Positions 49,111 through 59,840 of a DNA stretch of 64,000 bases are shown in pieces. Numbering within the stretch: the first letter of the stretch is position 1; every line of letters starts with the position of its first letter. Below the pieces are notes generated by a model that searched no databases, had not been told where the DNA came from, and saw only the letters and a list, made by a program, of their open reading frames with translations. The stretch covers positions 32,539,214-32,603,213 of the forward strand of contig NC_135778.1 in assembly GCF_028453695.1 (NCBI RefSeq), in the 5' to 3' direction. The translations under genes were made by a program, and so were the position numbers. The stretch is from Augochlora pura. Its lineage: Eukaryota; Arthropoda; Insecta; Hymenoptera; Halictidae.

Positions 49111-51236
49111 TTACTCTCGGAACTTAGCCTTCACTTTGGCTGGCAGAGGAAGAAGATACAGAACACTGTTGAATATGCAGAGTCCCACAGCGAATGCTAG
49201 AGAGATCAGTAAATTCAGATCGACGTTTAACACTTCGGAGATATTCTCGCCTTCCCTGGTGAATCGTTCTATCAGATAGGTCCTTCCGTCAGGATACCTA
49301 CAGAGCTCGGGTACCCCAGGACAGACGAAGCTTTCGTTGTACTGAAGATTCAGAAACATCGGCATGTCGATGGCCAGTTGATTCAGAGCCAGGGAGGCGT
49401 ATCTAGCTGGCAATGCCGTGGACACTGCTGCCAGCCAATATGGCAGACCCTTCAGGCTCCTGATAGCGCCGGAAGCCACCACGAGAGATGCTAACGTCAT
49501 GTACAAAACGGTAATGGCGCCTGTTACCGGCTTCCCAACTACCATCATCACTGCCACAGTCACTTGTTCGGCTGCCACATAACTGGCCCATAATACCCCG
49601 GACGCATAGGCCCAGGAAGATAACTCTAGTTCTAGGATCGGTGTTAGGATGCCTATGGTGATCATAGAAGACAGGAAGCTGAGGGGCAAGCTTAGCAACG
49701 CGTATGCTGTTAGGAACATGGCGCCACCGTAGAGGCCTTCCCTTTTTTCTTGATAGTATCTTGCACGATATCCTGGAACTGAAGACTTTACTATTAACAT
49801 CAACTTAGTCACACCTAATTAACGAAGTTACTCACAGAGTAAAGCTGTGGAGGCAATCCCAGCAACGTAGAACAAAGTCAGCACGTTAAAGGTCAAGCCA
49901 CCAGTCTGCAAGAATATTCTAGACTGGACCGGCGTGGAGTGGGAATATAGAATGCTCATCAATGCCACGGAGAATGGCAGCAACAGTAGCCTAGTGGCGA
50001 AGTGTCCCAGACCCGATTTGTTGAACGCGAATGTTGCCGCCATGCCTCTCCTAAAACATACATGCCCTATGGTGACGATAACTGAAGTATTATGAAGACT
50101 CGTTGAAATGATCGCTCACAAATAGAGGGCAAGCAGAGTGGAGAAGCAGCCAGGCTTGATGCCCCGACCTAAACCCTTATGCATGATGCCGAGAGGCGTG
50201 TCCTTCAAATTAGGCGGCACTTGCGGAGCCTCCTTCATGTAGATGACACCCTCTGCCTTGAACTTGTCGACCAGCACTGATATCTGTTGATTAGACTCTA
50301 GGAATCGGTCCCTGGATCGGCGGTCGACCGTGGACAGGCACACTGTACATTCAATTTTCGGTTTTGCTCTTTGTTAGTTAGCTTTCTTCCTCGAGTTATA
50401 CTTACAGTAATACATCAGGGGATTTTCCAACTCTGGGCAAGGGAATCCAATGTAAGTGAAGTAATCTAGCATGCTCCTAGTGGGTCCAGAATAGACCACA
50501 GCACCCAGACACAGCAGGGTCACTCGACTCACAAATGGGAGGACATCTGATCTAGGTGTCTCCATAGTGAGGACTACGATCGATCCTCTTCTGGTAGCAT
50601 AGGACCAGAGCATGGAGACAATTAGATAGGTGTTCAGAGGATCTGTGTCCCATGTTGGCTCATCGAGGAGCAACAGTGTTGGATCCTTAGCCAGCTGAAC
50701 CCCCAGCATGAGCCTCCTGTACTCCGGTTTTGTCAGATCATTGACTGACCTATTGGCAACCTGGGAGAGTGCAAGGTCTGCCAGTGTCTGTCTCACCCTG
50801 GCCTCCCTGTTGCTTAAGTTGGCCAGCCAGATGGCATAGGTCAGACTCTGTCGAACTGTCAGACTGGGCAGCAAGTGGCATCTGTGAGCTACGTATCCCC
50901 CATGACGTCTGAATAGCTCCGGTGTCAGCAGGTTGTTGTTCAGAGTGACTCTACCCCTCGTCTCCCCCTCTGCTCTCCCGGCTAAAAGAGACCCGAAGTT
51001 GTTCAGCAGCTCAACACTACAAACATGTTCTGCCTATTACCAATGACATCCAGCAGAGCCCTCTTGCCTGACCCCTTGGAACCTAAGATGGCCAGGACTT
51101 CTCCACCGTGGACCCTAGCAGACACATCTCTAAGCACCGCAGTCGGCTCCGTCTTGCTCACACAGCTACCTTCTATCACCACTGCCGTCGAGTGGTATAC
51201 GTTCCCTATATCCAAGGTGCAATCCGACGGTATCAT
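49111..51236 (-). CDS. ABCG5-like half-transporter (ABC subfamily G) with altered ATP site
   Basis: Minus-strand exons 51236-51041, 50981-50406, 50342-50120, 50050-49836 and 49778-49111 give 625 aa. An N-terminal nucleotide-binding domain is followed by a six-helix ABC2 membrane domain, the half-transporter order of ABCG. Best match is ABCG5 (ALSQVANR, the CxSTVDRRSRD segment after the NBD, GLYGG). Walker A is GSKGSGKR, with Arg59 instead of Ser/Thr. The signature is LTKPEYRR instead of SGGERRR. Walker B is LLLLDEPT, intact. The D-loop GLD is DTD, and the H-loop histidine is Glu206 (LTMETPRSD). The first intron is only 59 nt and restores DVIAGRAEGE across the junction. Upstream of the chosen ATG the frame stays open to 51309 without another ATG, so an extra 5' exon is possible. 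It is the likely dimer partner of the divergent ABCG8-like gene. Drosophila CG11069 is the presumed counterpart. Confidence 0.9.
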
Positions 51237-52586
51237 CTTCCTGAATTCACATTGATCACACGGAATGTCAACTAGGAACTCACTCCACCGTTCGAACGAC
51301 TTTAATCCTTAAAACTAAGGGAGCACGGGATGAACTAGTCAGCTAGGTGTTCGTAGTAGCGACACGCCAGCCATTGCAGCTAGAAGGTAGCCATCGGCAA
51401 CGATGCCTGGACTTGGGAGTTGGCTCCGCGAGGTGAATGTCTCCTCTCTGGGCAGAGATTGGTGGGAGATCGAAGGTACACACTATCGGCGGGTAGCGCA
51501 ACGACGTGCCTAGTTTGCAGGAACCTCCGCATTTTAAGGATTCATCACAAATGCTCTTTTAAATGAATCTGTACTGCAAACATTTTGTACTTCGATTTGC
51601 AGGCATCAAATGTGCAACCTGTAGAAACAAGACGACACCTTTCAATGCACTTGCTGTTCTCTAAGTTCCTTTTTTGAAAATACGTTTATTCCTAAAAGTT
51701 GAACTTGGGTACTGTACGACAGCTAAAAGTAGTGTGTCAGTTAGAAGAACCCAAACTTGGGTAGTAATTTCTAAAATGGTGACTAAGATAGTGGGACATT
51801 GACTGATCTTTGGGACCAACCGCGCGATGAGCAGGGGCCCATGGCACAAATAAGTGCGCCACTGCGAACTTGAAAGACGTAGCGCTGCCGGGGTAGGGGC
51901 CCCGGCCGAGAGGGGGGGTTCGGGCCCTCGGAAGGCACGTCTGTCAGAGAGGGCAGCGTTCAGAAAAGGCTCCATGCGAGTCAGCAAGCGTCGCACATAC
52001 CGATCCGTTGTCTGTCGCGGTGTCAGTAGCCGCAGACCGAGTTATGCGTCCGCTAGAGTCGGTTTCCGTGGCGTTAAACCGAGTGCACCGCTTGGGACGC
52101 GTTGATTCGACAACGAAGCACGATTAGAACAGTCGAGGATCACGAAGAAGGACCGGTGGATATCGGATCATGGAGAACCAGCATCGTTACCTTGACTCGA
52201 CGAGCCTCGGTTGAAAGCTCATCGTGAACGCCGCCGGTGAGTCATTGTCGCGAATAAGACTCTGAATTTCTCTCGAAGAACACGCGGAAAAGAGAAAGAG
52301 AGAGAGAGCTGAAGTGACGCTAAGGAGGCTTCCTGGACAGATTACGCGAGCAGATTTTCCCTCGGCTGCGTGCCATTAGGGAAAATCGAAGAAAAAGAGT
52401 CCCGGCCGATAAAGCAACCGGCACGGTCCCGGTTCAACGACTGGGAACCTGATTTCGCGGAACGAGAAAGCCCTAGGACCGGTGAAAGCGAAGGCCCATG
52501 AGGCCTCCCACTCCTTGAATCGTCCCGAAATTTTCAAAATTTTACCCGATCTCTCAAAGTCGATTTTTAGTCGAGAAGAAAGAGTC

Positions 52587-52646
52587 GGGTCACTTGTGAC
52601 CTATAGCACATTACGAGATAAGATAATCTCGGGTCACTCGTGACCC
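52587..52646. promoter_or_regulatory. Two inverted nuclear-receptor-like half-site pairs
   Basis: GGGTCACTTGTGACCT (52587-52602) and GGGTCACTCGTGACCC (52631-52646) are each inverted RGGTCA half-sites with a 4-nt spacer, 28 nt apart. TGACCCGGTCA follows near 53040-53050. Such half-sites are bound by nuclear receptors; the 4-nt inverted spacing is not the standard ecdysone-receptor IR-1 spacing. They could equally be part of a small repeat. Confidence 0.35.
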
Positions 52647-55600
52647 ATGGTTCCCGGTTACAAAGGGATTACGAAAGTTATATGAAAACGATGTTGCAAA
52701 CTATTTTCTTTGTAGCTAATGTGAAGATTGTTTCATTAGGGGCCGGCACTAACACGGTTATTAAAAGTAATGATTCTTTCTGGGAGAGGGACTGCAACCT
52801 TGGCAGATAGATAACTATAATAGCGTTGGTAACGGGCCTCTATTTCACACTGGGCAAGTAGATAAATGGAAAAATGCGAGAAAAGTAACATTGATGTTTG
52901 TCATACGCGATATGGTGAGACTAACCATGGGAAAAGATTGGAGATAATCGAAAACTATGGAATCCGTGTAATTTAATCTCTCACTCTGAAAGAGATAGTG
53001 TATCACCTGCTATAAGAAAATGTTGGTGTAGGTTAAAAGTGACCCGGTCATCGCCAGCGACATCCACTTCTGAAAAATTTAATCCTTTCGGGATTTCAAC
53101 GGGGTCCTTCGGTATTTTAGATTTTATTGTCCTCTACCATTGTTAAAAATTCGATGGAGAACAAGGAGCACGCTGGACAGCTCGTTTCGCGCGGGCAATT
53201 TGAATTTCGCCTTCGTCACTTTCACCATGCCGAGTATAAACGCTGTAACGCCCGAGGGCATCGGATTGAGTCATCTGAACAATGATCGCGAGGACTTCGA
53301 TGCGCGCACAAGACGTACCTTTACCTCTGTTCACCACGTGGCACGCCGAATCTTCGTTTCAAATCTTTTGTATATCCCTAATTACCGCACTTTTCGTGTA
53401 CCAATTACTCCACTTATTTTTCGTGCGCATTGTAACGTCGAGAATTTCACAAGGATTCGAGCGGTATGATAAGTTCGCAAAACACGAAATGCACACGGTA
53501 GATCCAGGTCATCGCCCCATTAAGATCCACGCTGTGGATCACGAGCGCACGATCCAGAGCTGAGCGTAGAAATCGGTGCGTGGGACAGTCCCACAGCCGC
53601 CGGAAGAGATTTCGAAACCGGAGTGTGTGTCGTCCCCTTCCCGGGCACTTCGTGTCAAGTTCCACGCTGGCTAACGAGAATTATTAACACGTCGTCTATC
53701 ATGGTGGTCACCTGGTAAACGCCGTCATTATATCATCGGGACAAAAACGAGTCCTCCTCGGCCACTCCCCTTGCAATTAACCATTAACCCTCTCGGGAAC
53801 CAGTCTTTTTTCCAAGAGATGTTAACGTAATCGTAAAAGTGCTTGAAAAGGTACAGACGTACGATTAGGGCGACTAAAAATAATGGTCAATGGATGTAAC
53901 TTCATCTGGAGTAGTGAATATAATACAGTATAGGGTATTACAAAATCCGGGGCTCTAAAAATAATTGAGCAGGTTCTTGAGAAACTGAAAAGATCAGGGG
54001 AGGTGGAAACAAGAGCATACGGTGCTTTAAAAAATTCAGGTACTCTAAAAATTGTTGCAGTCGACTCTAAAAATCTCCAAAAGTGACAATCTCTATGAAC
54101 AGTCCTTCAAAAAATTCATGGAGACCAAAGGCAATGACCAACAAGTAGATATAAAAAAAGTCGAATATAGTTTTTAACGCAGTTTTAAAAGATCGCAAGG
54201 ATTTTTAACACAAGAAGGAAGCATTTGCCGATCGTCTCAGCCAATGGCGCGCTCTCCGTTGACCTTGAGGGGTTTAGCGTCGCCACCAACTAAACAAAGG
54301 AACGAGAAAAACAAAACCCGGAGCGGAATTTCGTTCGACTGACGCGCTCGGCGACCTCGTAGCCCACAACTATCGCTTTTCGAAGCGGGAAAGTCTAAAC
54401 TCGAACGGGTCGAAAAGTGAATTTGCATAGCCACGTATATATATTCCTTTGTGTCTATGTACGTGTGTGTGCAAGCGTGTTGCTGAGTCTGCAGCTAATG
54501 GTCGGCGATGAAAGCCAGCGGACCGTGAGTGGCCGGCCATTAACGAAAGATATCAATTAAATATCATTTTCCCACCGTCCAGTGTGGCACGCATGGCTCA
54601 CCGAGCACGGGACGCGCGTTCTGCAAACAGCCATAAGCGCGACCGGAATGTTTTACGAGCGCGTTTCCAGCGCCCCTCGCGCTGAAGCGAAATTTCGTCG
54701 GTTGGTCGTGGAAAAACGAAAAATTTGTTGTACAGTCGTTTCCAGGTACGCGAGTCGCCCGGTAAACGGGATATGCAAATGAACAGTTAACTCGGATAGG
54801 CCTAGTATAGTTATCGACCGGTCAAAAGAACCGTGACGCGTTACGTAAAAGAGCCTCCATTAACGCTGCAGCCAGTAGACCACGGAAAACCAATGGCTGA
54901 TATCGTTCTATCGATAGATTATACCAATTTCGATCGTCCTTCCGACCCATCGGCGTAACTGCAGCCCTACGAAACGGTTCAGATCATTTTATATATCAAA
55001 AGATCAATGTTGCATGTATATGAAATAGAAAAAGGCGCTAGAAAGTGTACAGCATAAATATTTTTAGAGAGATTGCAAATAGAATGCTCTACAAATCTTT
55101 TAGATCAATTCGAGGTTTTCCGGCACAGTGAATGCTCTTTGATACGCAATGGTGCTACTTGGTAGTTGAAGGATAATTTTCTGGGTCAGCTACAACAGTT
55201 GCAAGTCGGATCAGAATTTGTTCTTTGGGTAGTAACTCGGGGAACCAAGATGGCGTCGACCCGCACATGCTTCGAGATGCGGGTACAGTTTTATACTATC
55301 TCCGAAACCTTTGTTGGAAGTGGTTTAAACTTGTCCCGCAATTTCCAAACTCGTTCAATTTATAATGTTTAATTATTACGTTTCTGGGAAATGTAGAAAA
55401 TGTTGCGCAGCTTATGCCGGGTGCTGCTACGTTTTGCTCGAGGAAAATTCCCGTTCGTAATGCACTGTCCGGGTAGTAATTCCGCCGAGTTCCTCCGTAA
55501 TGGCGGTATTGGCTGCAGGAGCAGTGATTAGCCGCGCAAATAACGTAGAATCTTAGGTAGCATTTCAGGCAATCCTCGACTGTACCGTTACGCTCTATCA

Positions 55601-56386
55601 TCAATAAAAATATCATCTGATGGTGGACGAGAGAGACCCAGCTGTCTGTAGTCATCAGGATCTCTCAGTGTCCTCGCGCACGGCACCTGCGAACCAGCTG
55701 TTCTGGGACTAATTGGTGCCTGTTCAGACAACAATGCACCATTCGGTCGCACGAACATAGCTGGCTCTAATTAATGGTCAATTTGCTCGATCGGGACCGT
55801 TGAAAATGGTTGTATAGAAATGAAACTAGACGTCGAAATATTTGGCAAATAATAAGGAAGCGTGATCTGATTTTTTAAAAGTTAGAGCAGGGTGAAATGA
55901 ATTATGGATCTAGGGGATCTAAAAATAATTGTAAAGTCAAGAAGGGTGGCCACTGTTGCGGACAGTGTTCGAAACTATTCTTAGGTTACTTTAAAAGAAA
56001 TATGGAATGCCGGTAATAAAGGTATGTTAATAAATGAGGAAGCTATTAATCTTCGCTAACTATATGAGCAGGGAAGAGTATACTCATCCCCTGGCAAATC
56101 GAGCACGAAGAGTGGCGCAAAAAAGGCGTGAGACTACTCGCAAAGAGGAAGCCGAGAATGTAAATGACGTGTTAATAGATCCAGGCCCGTCGCAATTAAA
56201 TAAATCGTTTCGAGGAACCCGCATTGCCAAGCTGTTCATATTTTTCAAGAACCTGCTCAAAGAACGCCGGGATATCTCGCGTCGAAGTACCAGCGTGAGT
56301 CAACACGGCTAACGGGAACCTTCGGGTTCTGTTGTAAAAGAACGAAGTACCATCGGACGCTTCGGTATTTGCATGAAAAGACCGGA

Positions 56387-56415
56387 CTCTCTCCTCCCTC
56401 TCTCTCTCTCTCTCT

Positions 56416-56456
<41 letters not shown>
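56387..56456. repeat. (CT)n microsatellite, about 70 nt
   Basis: Near-pure CT dinucleotide run broken by two CCTCCC interruptions, about 550 nt upstream of the ABCG8-like coding exon. The longest simple repeat in the window. Confidence 0.92.
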
Positions 56457-56458
<2 letters not shown>

Positions 56459-57009
56459 TGTTTGTTCGCGTTGACTGCCGAAGGTCTCGGCTCTTCAGGG
56501 ATGGAGAAGAAGAAACTGATCTCCGCCAGAGCCTTAAAAAAGTGTACGCAGGAAGGTGGATTCAGTCACACGGGGTTAGCGAACCCGTTAGACTTCCACG
56601 GGGGGACAGGAATCTAAAAATTTGAGATTCATAACTGTTTACAAATTTAACGGCTGTCATAGATTCTGAGTAAAGGGTTGAAAAAATGTTCGATGAAAAT
56701 TCAATTTCCGCGTTGCGAGCGGGTGGTTAACGAGCGTGGAAAAATTGGCCGGCAGGAATTTGCGGCGAGTTTTCTCCTCGGGCCCGTTTCGGGCCAGTAT
56801 TCTAGTCGGATATTTTCCTTTCACGTTGCCGTCGTAGCACAGAGGGGGAGTGTTAGCGAACGGCGAACAATTTCGAGTCTTCGGCCGGCAGCGATTCCAA
56901 AGGCACGCCGATATTCGCGTGTTCCCGGGCTTTGGCCGGAGAGCGCCAAATAACCCTAATTCGTACGGTGCTAAACCTATGGAAATCTGTTGTTCAGACG
57001 CAGGAAAGC

Positions 57010-59840
57010 ATGGGTTCAGAGGCGTGGGAGCTGGAACGGAGGTACTCGGTGCCTGGGGCCCTGGACACGAGGGGATTGGAGCCGCCGGCTAGCGAAGACC
57101 TGCACGCCTGGTCCATTTACAGGTGACTCATTCCTCAGAGATTCTTCTCCTTGAAACTGTAAATCTCTGCCAACTGCGCCAATAAAAATTGTCTGTTTTA
57201 TAGGCAAAACCTGAACTCGGACTTCACGGATTCGGCCCTAGGATCCGCGGAGAAGTCGCCCCTGCCTTACGGCAATTTTCAGCTGCGTGACTCGACGGTA
57301 CAGAGCATCCTCAGGCACCCTAGATACGGGCCCAAGAGTCCTTTAGCCAGCAACTCCTATACTTACTTGAAGTTTGGACTGCCGAGGGTGTTGCCTCCTA
57401 GCGCGCGTAACCGGGATGGATCTAGCGGGTACGATTCTAGCGAGGAGGGTCGCAGAGTGTCTCACGCGGGTACTTCGGGTCATGGGACCTCCGCCATGCG
57501 GTCTGCCAGAAGCGACCCCGACTTCAGGCATGTCCACGCCGTGCCGAGGGAACATGCTCATTCTCAGCTGACGGTTTCCAGAGAGAATGCTAGGCTGAGA
57601 AGCGCCAGCGAAGCTAATCTGCTTCAGGGCGGGCCGAGGAACAACCGGAGGCACAGCATAGCACCCATAGATCCTGGTTACGGGATCCACGAATCTAGAG
57701 GTACATACACTGCTGAACCGGTCAAAGTGGCGCAGTAGCTTGAAGTAGTTTCTTTTACACTGGATAATCATTTAAATTATTGTTTAGGTCATGGTATGCT
57801 CGGCCCTGAGGGCTACTCCATGCCTCTGAGGCCTGTACCCTGTCTGCAGCATCCTCATCTTCAGCTGAGGGGCGTGGAAGCTTCCGGAAGCGATGGGTTG
57901 CCGCTTCTAAGGGGAATCACCTTGGAAGCGGGTGCAACCGAGGTCCTAGCCATCATGGCGACCACCGAGAAGGAGGGCAAGCACATAGTGGAGACTATAT
58001 CAGGCCGCAAGAGAATTAAACGGGGGGACATCTTGCTGAATGGGAAATCTGTGTCCTCCCGATCTTTAAGGTACGTCTTGACAAGATAGTTTTCTCAATT
58101 TTGTCTTTATCACAAAAAAGGATCACTAAGGAAGATTATTCATCTTTGTTCATAGGTCCCGCGTCGCCTATCTGTCTACAGAGAGCAGTTTGAGTCCCGG
58201 TTTAACTGCTCAACAGACCCTCAGCTTCTACATGCTGCTGAGGGGCGGCCCAAACACGTCCAAGCTAGAGGCTGACGCCATTCTTCAGGAATTGGGCTTG
58301 GAGGCAACGAAACACTGTCTAGTGAACTCATTGACAACTTCGGAGGCTAGGAGACTAGCACTAGCCTGCCGCCTGCTACAGGACTCGCATGTCCTAGCAC
58401 TGGATAGACCCACGCACGGTTTGGATATCTTCGACGCGTTCTTCCTTGTCGAGTATCTGAGACAGTGGGCTCATAGAGGTCAGAGACTAGTGATTCTAAC
58501 TTTACATCCACCCACCTACGAGATTCTGACGATGGTGTCAAGAGTGGCGTTGACTTCCGGTGGCAGGATCATGTACTCCGGTCTCAGGCGGGATATGTTG
58601 CCATATTTTGCGCTCGCCGAGTTTCCTTGCCCCCCTTTCAAGAACCCTTCTGACTATTATTGTACGTATTGGAAGTGCAAGACGACATCTGCAGCTTCTA
58701 AACTGATGTTTTCTTGCAGTGGACTTGGTGACGTTGGACGATTTATCGGCCGAAGCGATGCTGGAGTCCTCTCAGAGGATAGACCACCTAGCTGAATTAG
58801 CCAGGACTAGGCTGCCTCCGCTGACTGATCCTGGACCACCAGGCGCACTACCGCCTTCTATCTCGAGCCCTAACATTTTTATGCAGATCTACGCGTTGTT
58901 GCTGAGGACACTGATCTACAGCCAGCCCTGGACTCTGACCAGACTGCTAAAGAAAATCGTGGTCTCGGCGTCGCTCAGCATTCTACTCGGTGCAATATTC
59001 TGGGACGTCGCTGGTGACTCTAATCTGTACCTGAGGGACAGGGTAGGCTTTCACTACGCCAGCCTGGGCATATTCTTTTGGCCCCTGTGCATGATCGCCA
59101 TCTGCGAGGTGGCGGATTGCAGGCCCAACGTGGAGAGAGATATCAAAGATGGTCTCTATGGTAGATTTATCTACATTATGACAGAGGTAAGCCTGATTGA
59201 AGGTAATCACGAATTCTGCTACTAACTCCATCTTCTTTTCCAGCTGCTTTGTGGTGCAGTGTCTTGGTGCATAGTCTATCTGATCTACCTAGCACCTGGC
59301 TATGCCATGTCTGGGCTCCACCTGGTGCCTGACGAAACCTTGATCTCTCTGTGGAACTATCTGAGTATCGGCTTGCTGTATCTTATTCTGCAGCATTTCA
59401 TTTGCATCCTGTTTGCTCACACTTGCAAATGGATCTACCTAGCTTCGTTATTTTCGGGGATAGTGATAGGAGAGATGACTCTAGCGGGTGGGGTCACTCT
59501 GCACCTGGAGAATCTGCCAGGCTGGTACCAGAAAATCAGCCCAATGCAATGGTCCCTATCTCTGTTGTTACCTTCTCTTCATCAACCCGAAGTCATGAGC
59601 AAGCTGGCCAACTGCAAGCCGAAACAGATCCAGAGACAGGACATCATCGTTCAGGCTGCCTGTGAACCACCGGATGGTGCTCTAGCATTATATGAGATCG
59701 CTTTGGACAAGTTCAATGTACAAGGAGAGTTGTGGTTGGGGATAGGAATAGCCATAGTTAGCGTACTGATAATCATAGTGTTCTTTTGTATCAGGTATAC
59801 CACTCCTAAGAGACTTAGAAGCGCGCCAAACAAGCCATAA
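57010..59840 (+). CDS. ABCG8-like half-transporter (ABC subfamily G) with degenerate ATP-binding motifs
   Basis: Exons 57010-57122, 57204-57700, 57788-58070, 58156-58661, 58720-59186 and 59244-59840 give 820 aa, longer than human ABCG8 (about 673) because of a 220-residue Ser/Arg-rich N-terminal extension. The NBD (about 235-440) has lost its Walker A: the position reads MATTEKEGKHIV (about 256-270) with no GxxGxGK(S/T). The signature is LTTSEARR (about 354-361). Walker B is LALDRPTHGLD (about 378-390), with Arg in place of the catalytic Glu. The H-loop histidine is kept (LTLHPPTYE). The membrane domain (about 460-815) has six hydrophobic segments with the FP/GLYGR-type turn (ERDIKDGLYGRF). 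The start was chosen at the first ATG after a 5' acceptor; another in-frame ATG lies at 56932 before that acceptor. It is the presumed heterodimer partner of the divergent ABCG5-like gene. Drosophila CG31121 is the likely counterpart. Confidence 0.9.

Larger units (their letters stand above)
51237..57009. promoter_or_regulatory. About 5.8-kb region between the head-to-head ABCG genes
   Basis: No protein gene recognised. A GC-rich segment at about 51850-52250 ends at a good donor (GCCGCCG|GTGAGT, exon end 52237) and may be the non-coding first exon of the ABCG8-like gene; its coding exon at 57010 is preceded by an acceptor (GACGCAG, ends 57001). Paired GGGTCA-type inverted half-sites lie at 52587-52602 and 52631-52646. 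A 70-nt CT repeat lies at 56387-56456. The remainder holds short diverged repeats (GGGGCTCTAAAAATAATTG-like words near 53950, 54045 and 55910). Confidence 0.45.

Noticed and set aside
56932..57009. Upstream in-frame ATG for the ABCG8-like gene
   Set aside because: An acceptor-like CAG lies between it and the ATG at 57010, and the extra residues look like translated non-coding DNA. Not excluded.
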